This document shows positions 7,603-16,148 of a stretch of 64,000 bases of DNA, piece after piece. How positions within the stretch are numbered: position 1 is the first letter of the stretch; every line of letters starts with the position of its first letter. The notes below the pieces were generated by a model, which had not been told where the DNA came from, did not search any database, and was given only the letters and a program-made list of their open reading frames with translations. Source of the stretch: an actinobacterium acAMD-2 (lineage in GTDB: Bacteria > Actinomycetota > Actinomycetes > UBA12327); assembly GCA_000754455.1 (NCBI GenBank), contig JNSE01000033.1:31896-95895 (forward strand), in the 5' to 3' direction. The position numbers were made by a program, and so were the translations under genes.

Positions 7603-8545
7603 TGATACCCCGAACTACTTCGGTCCATCCGATGCGGCCTTGCAGGCAGCCGTCGATGTTTCACGGGAAACATTGGGTGGTGGCTCGGATACCCCGATTG
7701 CCCAAGCTGCGGCCGCTGCTGTCCTGGTGGCCTCTGGTCGAGTGGCTGATCAACTCCCCCGTCCTCTGCAGACGCGGATTTTGACGATTTCTAACCAGAA
7801 GGGTGGCGTAGGTAAGACCACGACCACGGTCAACCTGGCGGCCGGCCTAGCGTTCCAAGGGCTTCGCGTTCTGGTCATTGACCTCGATCCGCAGGGCAAC
7901 GCCTCCACCGCTTTGGGCATGCCACATCACGATGAGGTCGATTCCATCTACGAGGTCCTGCTGGAAGATATGCCGCTGGCTCAGGCGGTCCAAAAGGTGG
8001 AGCAAATCCCCAATCTCTATGGCGTTCCAGCCACCTTGGATCTCGCTGGGGCTGAATTGGAGCTGGTCTCGCTGGTCGCGCGAGAAAATCGCCTCAAACG
8101 AGCGATCGAAACCTACCTGAACCAATCAACTGATAGGTTTGACTTTGTCCTCATCGACTGTCCTCCCTCGCTGGGATTGCTCACGGTCAATGCGCTGGTG
8201 GCCGCTACTGAAGTGTTGATTCCGATTCAATGCGAGTACTACGCACTGGAAGGTTTGGGACAACTCGTACGCAACGTGGAAAAGATTCAAGAGTTTCTCA
8301 ATCCCAATATTTTTATTTCCACGATTTTGCTCACGATGTACGACGGCCGCACGCGTTTGTCTGCGCAAGTGGCGCAAGAAGTGCGTGACTTTTTTGGTGA
8401 GCGCGTTTTGCCAACCGCAATTCCGCGATCAGTTCGTGTGTCTGAAGCACCGTCATTTCAGCAAACGGTGTTGACCTATGACCCAGGTTCGACAGGTGCA
8501 CAAAGTTACTTACAAGCCGCTCGCGAATTGGCCTTGCAGGCATGA
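7598..8545 (+). CDS. parA: Chromosome partitioning ATPase ParA (Soj)
   Basis: ParA binds DNA non-specifically with ATP and moves ParB-parS complexes. After an N-terminal tail, the deviant Walker A motif KGGVGKTTT appears (about residue 67), preceded by ILTISNQ. LVIDLDPQGNASTALG, FVLIDCPPSLGLLTVNAL and the C-terminal PRSVRVSEAPSFQQTVLTYDP are all family signatures. From ATG 7598 the protein has 315 residues; a GTG at 7526 would add 24. It carries a parS-like site within codons 21-25 (encoding DVSRET). parB follows 16 bases downstream. Confidence 0.96.
   Translation: MTDTPNYFGPSDAALQAAVDVSRETLGGGSDTPIAQAAAAAVLVASGRVADQLPRPLQTRILTISNQKGGVGKTTTTVNLAAGLAFQGLRVLVIDLDPQGNASTALGMPHHDEVDSIYEVLLEDMPLAQAVQKVEQIPNLYGVPATLDLAGAELELVSLVARENRLKRAIETYLNQSTDRFDFVLIDCPPSLGLLTVNALVAATEVLIPIQCEYYALEGLGQLVRNVEKIQEFLNPNIFISTILLTMYDGRTRLSAQVAQEVRDFFGERVLPTAIPRSVRVSEAPSFQQTVLTYDPGSTGAQSYLQAARELALQA
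7658..7671. other. parS: parS-like site inside parA
   Basis: GTTTCACGGGAAAC, with flanking T and A giving TGTTTCACGGGAAACA (7657-7672), is identical to the site at the start of rsmG. ParB is the expected ligand. Two copies lie about 930 bases apart beside parAB. Confidence 0.8.
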
Positions 8546-8561
8546 AAAGAGTAGGGAAAAA

Positions 8562-9563
8562 ATGAGTGCAAAACAGCGTGGATTAGGTCGTGGTTTGGGC
8601 GCTCTTATTCCTACCGCGCCAGGACCACAAACCAGCGCCGAGACTGGTAGTCAGCCCAGTACTGAGGCGGGTTCCGCAGGTTCGGGGACCGCGGTACCTG
8701 GTGCTAGCCGGGGCGCAAAATTGGCCCAAAATACGGCCTCCTCATCGGTGGAATTTGTCGTTCCCGAGGGCGCCTATTTTGCTGAACTTCCACTGGATTC
8801 CATCACACCAAATCCGCGTCAACCGCGAACAGTTTTTGATCCTGAAGCGCTTGATGAATTGATTCATTCGATTAAAGAAATTGGTTTGCTTCAACCCATT
8901 GTTGTTCGTCCCTTGTCAAACAATCGTTTTGAATTAGTCATGGGTGAGCGTCGTTGGCGCGCACACACTGTTGCAGGTTTAGCAACCATCCCAGCGATTG
9001 TTCGCGAGACCGCTGACGCAGATTTGTTGCGCGATGCGTTGCTCGAAAACTTGCACCGCAGCCAACTCAATGCGCTCGAAGAAGCGGCGGCCTACAGCCA
9101 ACTCCTCAACGACTTTGGCTGCACACACGATGAGTTAGCTCAGCGCATTGGTCGCTCGCGTCCACAAATCTCCAACACCATCCGCTTGTTGAAGCTACCT
9201 CCAGTCGTCCAATCCAAGGTGGCGGCAGGGGTGCTCTCCGCAGGCCACGCACGCGCTCTGCTCGGCCTTGAGGACCCCAAGGCTCAGGAAGCTCTAGCCA
9301 CCAAGATCGTGGCTGAGGGCCTGTCGGTGCGCACGGTTGAGGAACTGGTGAGCCTGGGCTTTGCAGGCCCTGCCTCCAAGAAGTCCGGGCGCAAGAAGGC
9401 CGGACCGGACTGGTCAGAGTTGGTCGATCGCCTCGAGGACCGGTTGGATACCAAGGCTGCGATTTCGGCATCAGCCAAGGGCCGGGGCAAAATCACTGTG
9501 GAATTTGCCAGTTTTGAGGACCTTCGCCGCATTGTTGACACCATTGCGGGACCGCAGAAGTAA
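8562..9563 (+). CDS. parB: Chromosome partitioning protein ParB (Spo0J)
   Basis: ParB is the parS-binding CTPase clamp that marks the origin region for ParA. The product (333 residues from ATG 8562, after AGTAGGGAA) begins SAKQRGLGRGLGALIPT, typical of actinobacterial ParB. A variable linker follows, then the CTP-binding box with NPRQPRTVFDPEALDELIHSIKE, then GERRWRA and ENLHRSQLNALEEAAAY. A helix-turn-helix region (DELAQRIGRSRPQISNTIRLLKLP) and GHARALLGLEDP complete the core. The C-terminal dimerisation domain ends IVDTIAGPQK. Confidence 0.97.
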   Translation: MSAKQRGLGRGLGALIPTAPGPQTSAETGSQPSTEAGSAGSGTAVPGASRGAKLAQNTASSSVEFVVPEGAYFAELPLDSITPNPRQPRTVFDPEALDELIHSIKEIGLLQPIVVRPLSNNRFELVMGERRWRAHTVAGLATIPAIVRETADADLLRDALLENLHRSQLNALEEAAAYSQLLNDFGCTHDELAQRIGRSRPQISNTIRLLKLPPVVQSKVAAGVLSAGHARALLGLEDPKAQEALATKIVAEGLSVRTVEELVSLGFAGPASKKSGRKKAGPDWSELVDRLEDRLDTKAAISASAKGRGKITVEFASFEDLRRIVDTIAGPQK

Positions 9564-9575
9564 CTTCCTCGGTCT

Positions 9576-10544
9576 TTAGGCCTGGGCTGAGTGGGCCTCA
9601 ATCGCATCGTTAACCAGGGCCAAACACACCTCGGAGAGGTCCAATCCGGCTGCTTCGATGGCCTGCGGAAGTAAGGAAGTTTCGGTCATGCCAGGGGCAA
9701 CGTTGGCCTCAATGAATTGCGGAACACCCTCGCCGTCAATGATGAAATCGGATCGTGAAAATCCCGTTAACCCAAGAATGGTGTGAACGGTCAGGGCGGC
9801 ATCGGCGACGCGTTGTGACACCTCGTCACTGATGCGAGCGGGTGCAAAAAATTCGGTAAGACCAGCGGTGTAGCGAGCGTTGTAATCGTAGAACTCGCCG
9901 TCGGGAACAATCTCCACCGCAGGCAAAGCGATCGGACCATCACCAAGATCGATGACGGAAACCGCAACTTCTGTGCCGGCGATATAGCGTTCAATCACGG
10001 CACAATCAGCGTAGGAAAAGCACGAGACCATGGCAGTCGGAAGTTCGGCAGCGGTGTGAACGATGCTCACACCCAGGGCCGATCCACCCTTGGAAGGCTT
10101 AATGACCAGCGGAAATCCGAAGGCTTTTTCGACCGCGTCGAGCACCGCCCCAGCGCCTAATTCGCGGAAGGCTTCATGCGGCAAAACCACCATTTCAGGC
10201 GTAAATATGCCGTTTCTGGCCACAATCGTTTTGGCCAGGGGTTTGTCATAGGTCAGTCGGCAGGCCTCGGGATTTGACCCTACGTAGGGCAGCTTCAGTA
10301 GATCCAGGACATCGCGAATCGCACCGTCTTCACCGGCCGCTCCATGGAACATCGGGAAGATGCAGTCGGGTGGATCGGCGATGAGCGAGGGCAACAAATC
10401 AATGTCCATGTCGCGCTCGTCAACGTCGACTCCTCGGTTGCGCAGTGCTTCAGAAATACGACGACCAGAACGCACGGAGACATCGCGCTCGTGGGACAAG
10501 CCACCAGCTAGTACTACAACACGAAGTGCAGAGTCAGTACTCAT
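9576..10544 (-). CDS. ddl: D-alanine--D-alanine ligase (ATP-grasp)
   Basis: Ddl joins two D-alanines for the peptidoglycan stem peptide. The 322-residue product opens VVVLAGGLSHERDVSVRSGRRI, typical of Ddl. It contains FPMFHGAAGEDGAIRDVLDLLKLPYVGS (with the catalytic glycine-rich and serine region), the ATP-grasp stretch FPLVIKPSKGGSALGVSIV, and the metal/phosphate segment FIEANVAPGMTETSLLPQA. Its ATG overlaps the stop of the upstream aminotransferase by one base (TAATG). It converges on parB, 12 bases apart. Small differences from VanA-type ligases cannot be judged by eye. Confidence 0.9.
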   Translation of the reverse strand: MSTDSALRVVVLAGGLSHERDVSVRSGRRISEALRNRGVDVDERDMDIDLLPSLIADPPDCIFPMFHGAAGEDGAIRDVLDLLKLPYVGSNPEACRLTYDKPLAKTIVARNGIFTPEMVVLPHEAFRELGAGAVLDAVEKAFGFPLVIKPSKGGSALGVSIVHTAAELPTAMVSCFSYADCAVIERYIAGTEVAVSVIDLGDGPIALPAVEIVPDGEFYDYNARYTAGLTEFFAPARISDEVSQRVADAALTVHTILGLTGFSRSDFIIDGEGVPQFIEANVAPGMTETSLLPQAIEAAGLDLSEVCLALVNDAIEAHSAQA

Positions 10545-11866
10545 TAGACGACATCCGGTCCGGGAGTTGATCCCTGTGATGAAACTGATGGCCGAGCGGC
10601 ACCGAGGGTGCCGAAGGTATGCATGAGCTTGAGTTCTTCATTGATCACACCACCGAGGCGACGCACTCCCTCACGGATGCGATCGGGCTCGGGGAAGCTG
10701 TAGGACAGTCGAATCGATTGCCGGCCGTCCCCATTGATGTAAAAGGCGGTGCCAGGCACGTAGGCCACCCGGGCAGTCACGGCCCGAGGCAGCATCGCGG
10801 TGCCATCCATCCCCTCTGGCAGGGTCACCCAGACGTAGAAACCGCCGGTGGGATGGGTCCAGGTGGTCCCTTCGGGCATGTGCTGGGTCAGGGCTTCGAG
10901 GGTGGCGTCGCGACGCTCGCGGTACACCTCGCGGAAGATCTTGATCTGGTCCATCCACGGTTGCGTGTCCAGGTAGGTCGAAATGGTGAGCTGTGAAAAG
11001 GCGGGAGGACATAAGACCGCGGACTCCGCAGCCAAGGTCAATTTCTCGCGAACACCGTGCGGGGCAACAGCCCATCCAACGCGAATGCCAGCCGCAAACG
11101 TCTTACTGAATGAGCCGAGATAGATCACACCATCGGAGTCATGCGAGCGGATCGCTTGCGGAATGTGTCCGTCAAAGCCGAGCAAACCGTAGGGGTCATC
11201 TTCGATGATGAGCACTCCCGCGCTTTGACAAATCTGCAGAATTTCCATGCGGCGATCTTGGGGTTGGGACAAGCCCGCGGGGTTGTGAAACGTCGGAATG
11301 GTGTAGACGAACTTCGGAGTTTTGCCTTGTGCTGCAAGGGTTTTGAGGGTTTCGCGTAGCGCTTCAGGATTGAGTCCGTGCTCGTCCATGGCGACGTGTT
11401 CGACATCAACCTGGTAGGCCCTAAAAACACCTAGTGCTCCGACGTACGACGGAGCTTCAGCAATAATCACGTCACCGGGATCGCAGAAAATTCGCGTGAT
11501 CAGGTCCAAGGCCATTTGTGATCCAACGGTCACAATGACGTCATCGGGGTGCGGGGCGATTCCTTGCAGCCCGACCATTTCGCAGATTTGTTCGCGCAGT
11601 CGTTGGTCACCGTTGCCGCTGCCGTACTGCAACGCGACCTGTCCTCGAGTGGCCAACATGTTGGCCACGGTGGAGGTGACCGTTTCCATGGAAAGCGCAG
11701 CAATATTGGGCATTCCACCAGCCAGCGAGACCACTTCAGGGCGGGAGGCCACAGCAAAAAGGGACCGGATCTCACTGGCGGTCATGCCGTGGGTGCGCTT
11801 GGCATACCGGGCCAGGTGAGGGTCAAGCCGGTTTCCCAAAGGGGATTCGCCGGATTGGGGCGCCAT
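10544..11866 (-). CDS. PLP-dependent class I/II aminotransferase (LysN/Aro8-like)
   Basis: A fold-type I aminotransferase of the MocR/2-aminoadipate type without the GntR domain. Signatures seen: SLAGGMPNIAALS, LQYGSGNGDQRLREQIC, the substrate-binding IIEDDPYGLL, the PLP-lysine motif YLGSFSKTFAAGIRVGW, and PTGGFYVWVTLPEG. I chose ATG 11866, behind GGCAGGTGAC, giving 440 residues; the frame extends 24 codons further without a better signal. It is in an operon with ddl. Genes of this type sit near parB in many actinobacteria, but the physiological substrate is unknown. Confidence 0.88.
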   Translation of the reverse strand: MAPQSGESPLGNRLDPHLARYAKRTHGMTASEIRSLFAVASRPEVVSLAGGMPNIAALSMETVTSTVANMLATRGQVALQYGSGNGDQRLREQICEMVGLQGIAPHPDDVIVTVGSQMALDLITRIFCDPGDVIIAEAPSYVGALGVFRAYQVDVEHVAMDEHGLNPEALRETLKTLAAQGKTPKFVYTIPTFHNPAGLSQPQDRRMEILQICQSAGVLIIEDDPYGLLGFDGHIPQAIRSHDSDGVIYLGSFSKTFAAGIRVGWAVAPHGVREKLTLAAESAVLCPPAFSQLTISTYLDTQPWMDQIKIFREVYRERRDATLEALTQHMPEGTTWTHPTGGFYVWVTLPEGMDGTAMLPRAVTARVAYVPGTAFYINGDGRQSIRLSYSFPEPDRIREGVRRLGGVINEELKLMHTFGTLGAARPSVSSQGSTPGPDVV

Positions 11867-12001
11867 GTCACCTGCCTTCAACGCAGGACGGGAGCCCAAA
11901 AACGGCCACCGCCAGGGGGAATGTCTAGGTCTAAGCATGAAGCATGGGGCCAGCGAACCCGCATTCGGTCCGGTGTGGCGTGTTCAGGCGTAGAACTGTC
12001 G

Positions 12002-13102
12002 TCAGTCCTGGGATTCAGGAGTGAACAGGTGCTGGACTCCAGAGGCGATGGCTTCGGCCACGACGTCGCGAAATCCCGGATCGCTTAACCGAGCCGCGTC
12101 GGTGGGGTTGCTCAGGTATCCAATTTCAACGCGGACCGCTGGCATCGTCGTCCAACGCAATAAGTCCCACGTTTTGCCATGGATGCGACCGTCGGGCAAA
12201 TCGGTGCGCGCGACGATTTCGTCTTGAATCAATTGGGCTAGACGTTGGCCAACCGAAGAGTGCGTCGCCGCGTTGCCAAAAAAGTAGGTCGCTACTCCGC
12301 GAGCTGCATCATTTGCCAGCGCATCGGCATGGATAGAGATCACCAGATCGGCACCAGCGGTGTTACTAAATTCAGCGCGCGCCTGTTCGTCCAGGGCCGT
12401 GTCTAGGTCAACGGGTCGAGTCAGAAAGGCCGTTGCTCCCAGGGCCGTGAGGCGCCCTTCGACGCGAGTGGCGATGTCAAAGGCGATGTTGGCTTCGCTC
12501 CACTCCAGTAGATCGGAGGTGCAGCCGGCGTCGGGTCCGCCGTGACCGGCATCAACGACGATGATGCGCCCAGCCGGTGTTGATCCTTGGCGCAGCAGGG
12601 CTTCGTTCTCGCGAAGGGCTGCGGGTGCTCCCCCGGTGACTGACCTCGAGAGCCGATGCAAGGCCGCCAACGTGGCGGGTCCACACGTTCCATCAGGAGT
12701 CAGACCGACGTTGCGTTGGAAATCGCACACGGCGTCAAACGTCTGATGCCCGAAGATGCCGTCAATGCGCCCCGGGTCAAAACCCATGCCCGTCAATCGC
12801 TGTTGCAATTGAGCGATGTCATCGCCGCGAAGCAGGTGGCTGACCTGATAGCTCAACAGGCGATCGCCCAAGGCCCAGTGGGCTTCATCGAGGGCTCGCA
12901 CGGTGTGCGGCCCAACAATGCCGTCAACCAACAGCCCACGTTGTTGCTGAAAGTGACGAACCGCGAGGTCTAACCCCTCATCGAAGACGTCACCACCGGC
13001 GTCATCGCTGAGGTGCCCTAAGCCGTTGAGCCGATCGCGAAATTCCAGGATGGCTGTGCCCGAGTCACCGCGACGATAGAGCGTCGGCACAGACGAGGGC
13101 AT
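12002..13102 (-). CDS. cwlM: N-acetylmuramoyl-L-alanine amidase with two peptidoglycan-binding domains (CwlM type)
   Basis: Two PG_binding_1 repeats (about residues 5-70 and 83-150) are followed by an Amidase_3 domain (about 178-360). The zinc ligands and catalytic glutamate of active enzymes are present: H187 in DAGHGG, E203 in WSEAN, H258 in SIHAD, and E326 in RVEIGYLSN. There is no signal peptide, as in mycobacterial CwlM. That protein sits in the same trx-sigM neighbourhood and acts in the cytoplasm as a phosphorylated regulator of MurA. A regulatory role is therefore likely by synteny, although the active site looks intact. Confidence 0.9.
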   Translation of the reverse strand: MPSSVPTLYRRGDSGTAILEFRDRLNGLGHLSDDAGGDVFDEGLDLAVRHFQQQRGLLVDGIVGPHTVRALDEAHWALGDRLLSYQVSHLLRGDDIAQLQQRLTGMGFDPGRIDGIFGHQTFDAVCDFQRNVGLTPDGTCGPATLAALHRLSRSVTGGAPAALRENEALLRQGSTPAGRIIVVDAGHGGPDAGCTSDLLEWSEANIAFDIATRVEGRLTALGATAFLTRPVDLDTALDEQARAEFSNTAGADLVISIHADALANDAARGVATYFFGNAATHSSVGQRLAQLIQDEIVARTDLPDGRIHGKTWDLLRWTTMPAVRVEIGYLSNPTDAARLSDPGFRDVVAEAIASGVQHLFTPESQD

Positions 13103-13122
13103 GGGAAGAGTGTGACGAAGGC

Positions 13123-13446
13123 TTAGGCGATGTAGTCAGCGAGGTCTTCGAGCAACTTAGCCTTGGGCTTCGCGCCGACGATTTGCTTGACGACTTCGCC
13201 GCCCTGGAAGACGTTCATGGTGGGAATTGAGCTCACGCCGTAGTTGGCCGCAATGCTGGGGTTTTCATCCACATTGAGTTTCACGATGGTGAGCTTGTCG
13301 CCGTGCTCGTTGGAGATTTCTTCCAAGATCGGACCCACCATGCGGCAGGGACCACACCACTCAGCCCAAAAGTCCACGAGCACGGGCTTATCGCTCTGCA
13401 AGACATCGGCGGCGAAACTGGCGTCGGTCACGTTTTTGGTGGCCAT
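13123..13446 (-). CDS. trxA: Thioredoxin
   Basis: Thioredoxin reduces protein disulphides. From ATG 13446, with AAGGAG eight bases upstream, the product has 107 residues and the active site WAEWCGPC with cysteines 31 and 34. It also has the cis-proline segment SIPTMNVFQGGE. Longer readings upstream run into trxB and are not plausible. It follows trxB by 22 bases and precedes cwlM by 20, so reductase and substrate are co-transcribed. Confidence 0.97.
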   Translation of the reverse strand: MATKNVTDASFAADVLQSDKPVLVDFWAEWCGPCRMVGPILEEISNEHGDKLTIVKLNVDENPSIAANYGVSSIPTMNVFQGGEVVKQIVGAKPKAKLLEDLADYIA

Positions 13447-13468
13447 AGGGGTGCTCCTTAGGTGGGGG

Positions 13469-14425
13469 TCAGTGGTCTGAGAGGGCTTGGTGGTCACGGT
13501 CGGCAAGAAAGCGTTCTGCATCCAAGGCTGCGGCACAGCCGGTTCCTGCTGCAGTGATGGCTTGACGATAGCGGTGATCAACGACATCACCGGCAGCGAA
13601 AACGCCGATTTGGTTGGTAGCGGTGGTGGGGTGCTGGACGTGGACGTAGCCTTCGTCGTCGAGATCAATTTGTCCCGCGAGCAGTTCCGAGCGGGGATCA
13701 TGCCCAATGGCGACGAACAAGCCCGTGGCATCCAGGTCTGATTCCACCCCAGTCTTCACGTTACGCACCCGCAACCCGGTGACTTTGTCCTCGCCCAAGA
13801 CGTCAATGACTTCGGTGTCCCAGAGGAAGGAAATCTTCTGGTTGGCGATGGCTCGGTCTTGCATGATTTTGGAGGCGCGCAATTCATCGCGGCGATGAAC
13901 GATGGTGACGGTCTTGGCAAAGCGGGTCAAGAATGTGGCTTCTTCCATGGCCGTATCTCCACCACCGACAACGACGATGTTTTGTTCCTTAAAGAAGAAT
14001 CCATCGCAGGTAGCGCACCAAGAAACCCCGCGTCCGGACAGGCGCTTTTCGTTCGGAAGCCCAATTTCTCGGTAGCCAGAGCCTGTCGCGATGATCACGC
14101 TGTGGGCCTGGTGAGTCACGCCGTCGCCGTCCACCACGGTCTTAATAGCGCCGGTCAAATCAACGCTTGTGACGTCATCGGTAATGAATTCAGCACCAAA
14201 TTTTTCGGCTTGCGCGCGCAAGTCGTTCATCAAGGCCGGGCCCTGAATCCCCTCGGGAAAGCCAGGAAAGTTTTCGACTTCGGTGGTGTTCATCAAGGCT
14301 CCACCGGCGGTGACGGCACCTTCAAAAATCAAAGGAGCCAAATTGGCGCGTGCTGCGTAAATGGCTGCGGTGTAGCCCGATGGCCCGGAGCCAATGATGA
14401 TGACGTTGCGAACGACCTCGCTCAC
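13469..14425 (-). CDS. trxB: Thioredoxin-disulfide reductase
   Basis: An FAD/NADPH flavoenzyme that reduces thioredoxin. From GTG 14425 (with AAAGGA upstream) it has 318 residues: FAD motif GSGPSGYTA near 12-20, redox-active CATC at 137-140 in GVSWCATCDGFFFK, NADPH motif GGGDTAMEEA, and the C-terminal FAD contact GVFAAGDVVDHRYRQAITAAGTGCAAA. It is low-molecular-weight type. Gene order sigM-anti-sigma-trxB-trxA-cwlM matches the mycobacterial locus. Confidence 0.97.
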   Translation of the reverse strand: MSEVVRNVIIIGSGPSGYTAAIYAARANLAPLIFEGAVTAGGALMNTTEVENFPGFPEGIQGPALMNDLRAQAEKFGAEFITDDVTSVDLTGAIKTVVDGDGVTHQAHSVIIATGSGYREIGLPNEKRLSGRGVSWCATCDGFFFKEQNIVVVGGGDTAMEEATFLTRFAKTVTIVHRRDELRASKIMQDRAIANQKISFLWDTEVIDVLGEDKVTGLRVRNVKTGVESDLDATGLFVAIGHDPRSELLAGQIDLDDEGYVHVQHPTTATNQIGVFAAGDVVDHRYRQAITAAGTGCAAALDAERFLADRDHQALSDH

Positions 14426-14556
14426 GGTGATTTTCCTTTGACTCAATGCGGCGTGCACAAGTGGTTGTGCCTGTAAGAACCGATCCTACGGGCGATTTGT
14501 TCCCGCGGATCCAGCGCCCGTTGGCCTAGGGCTGACGGGGGATAAACCGCACCTGT

Positions 14557-15324
14557 TCAGGGACGCTGGATGCGTCCAAACCACAAGATCTCAGGTTCAC
14601 CGGTCGTGCACGAGGGGCGAACGACCCAGATGTCGAGCTGCTGGCCGTTGGCTTGGGTGGCAAAGGCGATCAGGGCTGCTGGCTCACTGGAGAACTGCCC
14701 GATATCGAGCAGAACTGGCGAGCGAGAGTCACTGCCCGTGATCTCAACAAAGCACTTGGCACGAGCGATTTCGTCGGCAATGAACAGTTGACTGGCTGGA
14801 TCCAACACCGATGCTGACGTGCCCACTGATGTTTCAGGAGTGGGTTGCACCAGTGAGGTGACCATCGGATCACTGCCGGCAACGGCACCCTTGTCTTGAC
14901 GTTGAGTAATTAAGGTTTGCAGTTGTTTGCGAATCGCACCTGGTGTGTATTGCAACCCTGAGGTCGTCACTGTTCGCGCGATGGGCAACGGAGCTGCAAC
15001 GGATTTTTGGTTCGATGGCGTAGCTGCATCACCACTAGCGACGGTAGGTGAGGTAGTCGTTGACGAAACGCTATTAAGAACCACACCGGCAAGAAGTGCC
15101 AACGCGGCAATGCTGGCGACAGCGCCGGCAAGCCGTAGTTGTGGACGTGACCTGCGTTCGGGCGGGCGGGCTGCCTCGTCGTGGAGTTGGGCTATCTGGT
15201 CCTGCCAACGAGCCGCCACAGCCGGCGGAACAGGCCCATCGGACTGCCGGGGCTGCAAGGTTTCACGCACGAATTGCTCGTCATCAGGCCCTAAATCAGG
15301 GAAAAGCTCAGGGACATCGGCCAT
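14557..15324 (-). CDS. Probable membrane anti-sigma factor partner of SigM
   Basis: A 255-residue protein with an N-terminal cytoplasmic part (about 1-65), one membrane helix (about 66-88, LAGAVASIAALALLAGVVLN) and an extracytoplasmic domain of about 165 residues rich in Ser/Thr. It begins five bases after the sigma gene, the usual position of a cognate anti-sigma factor. No zinc-binding HxxxCxxC motif is visible. The outer domain has two cysteines (AKCFVEITG and RPSCTTGEPE). The role is inferred from context and topology, as for mycobacterial RsmA. Confidence 0.7.
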   Translation of the reverse strand: MADVPELFPDLGPDDEQFVRETLQPRQSDGPVPPAVAARWQDQIAQLHDEAARPPERRSRPQLRLAGAVASIAALALLAGVVLNSVSSTTTSPTVASGDAATPSNQKSVAAPLPIARTVTTSGLQYTPGAIRKQLQTLITQRQDKGAVAGSDPMVTSLVQPTPETSVGTSASVLDPASQLFIADEIARAKCFVEITGSDSRSPVLLDIGQFSSEPAALIAFATQANGQQLDIWVVRPSCTTGEPEILWFGRIQRP

Positions 15325-15329
15325 GCGGA

Positions 15330-15962
15330 TTACTCACCTCCCGAGGCAGTTGGCTGTGGCGGTTCAGGCACTGGTGTGACGCTTTCGGTGCCGTCTCGGT
15401 TCCGAAGATGCTCAAGGAGGGGTAATAGGCGGGCCCGCCCTCGAAAGCAGCGACTCTTGACCGTTCCTGCTGGAATGCCCAATAGCTCAGCGGCATCTTC
15501 AATGCTGTATCCCAAGACATCGACTGCGACGACAGCCGCGCGCTGTTCGGGTGGAAGTTTCTCAAGTGCGGCACGCACATCCAAGGAGATCAACTGATCA
15601 TCAATGCGGTCGTGCTGATCGGTAAAGGCTGGGTGATCAGTGAGATCAAGTGCATTGCTGCGCGTCGGGCGCGATTTGTTGCGGCGCATGCGATCGATGC
15701 ATGCATTCACGACGATGCGGTGGAGCCAGGTCGTCACTGCCGCATCACCGCGATAGTTGCTCGCTGAACGAAAAGCAGAGATCAATGCTTCTTGAACCGC
15801 ATCTGATGCTTCCTGCGGATCACCCAAGGTGCGCATGGCGATAGCCCATAACCGGTCCTGGTGGCGACGGACAAGTTCACCAAAGGCGTCGGGATTGCCG
15901 TTGGTGTGGGCCGCCATGAGGGCCCGGTCATCAAGGTCGGAGAAGGCGGTGATGGGATCCAC
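15330..15962 (-). CDS. sigM: ECF RNA polymerase sigma factor, SigM type
   Basis: A 210-residue extracytoplasmic-function sigma factor. Region 2 is seen in AFGELVRRHQDRLWAIAMRTLGDPQEASDAVQEALISAF and YRGDAAVTTWLHRIVVNACIDRMRR. Region 4 contains LPPEQRAAVVAVDVLGYSIEDAAELLGIPAGTVKSRCFRGRARL, a clear helix-turn-helix. A proline-rich tail ends the protein. It starts at GTG after GGAGG. The downstream anti-sigma and thioredoxin genes match the SigM locus of mycobacteria, where SigM is linked to envelope and stationary-phase responses. Confidence 0.92.
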   Translation of the reverse strand: MDPITAFSDLDDRALMAAHTNGNPDAFGELVRRHQDRLWAIAMRTLGDPQEASDAVQEALISAFRSASNYRGDAAVTTWLHRIVVNACIDRMRRNKSRPTRSNALDLTDHPAFTDQHDRIDDQLISLDVRAALEKLPPEQRAAVVAVDVLGYSIEDAAELLGIPAGTVKSRCFRGRARLLPLLEHLRNRDGTESVTPVPEPPQPTASGGE

Positions 15963-16067
15963 CGATTCCTCCGATCTAGGCGTAATACGAGTTCCTAGCC
16001 TAACGATTTTTGGCGGTGTGTCGGAACAGCCACAAGGGGGTTGCTGGCGTACCGTTTTTTCACAGGT

Positions 16068-16111
16068 CCCCCGTCGGGGAGTGGGAGGGGAAGCCCGCTG
16101 CCCGACGGGGG
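16068..16111 (+). terminator. Strong inverted repeat between sigM and the pseudokinase gene
   Basis: CCCCCGTCGGG (16068-16078) and CCCGACGGGGG (16101-16111) form a perfect 11-bp stem around a 22-base loop. CCTTTTATG follows on the plus strand and a T-run (16055-16060) precedes it. It lies 38 bases past the stop of the murJ-pseudokinase operon, so it probably ends that leftward transcript, although the T-tract points the other way. Orientation is uncertain. Confidence 0.6.
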
Positions 16112-16148
16112 CCTTTTATGTTCTTCATCTTTTGCACGCATGCACGCG

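Noticed and set aside
16023..16054. ECF-type SigM promoter (GGAAC ... CGTAC) upstream of sigM
   Set aside because: The spacing is about 20 bases, too long for GGAAC-N16/17-CGTC, and it faces away from sigM.
16055..16120. Plus-strand rho-independent terminator of a plus-strand gene
   Set aside because: No plus-strand gene ends here; the hairpin is kept as a terminator but its direction is left open.
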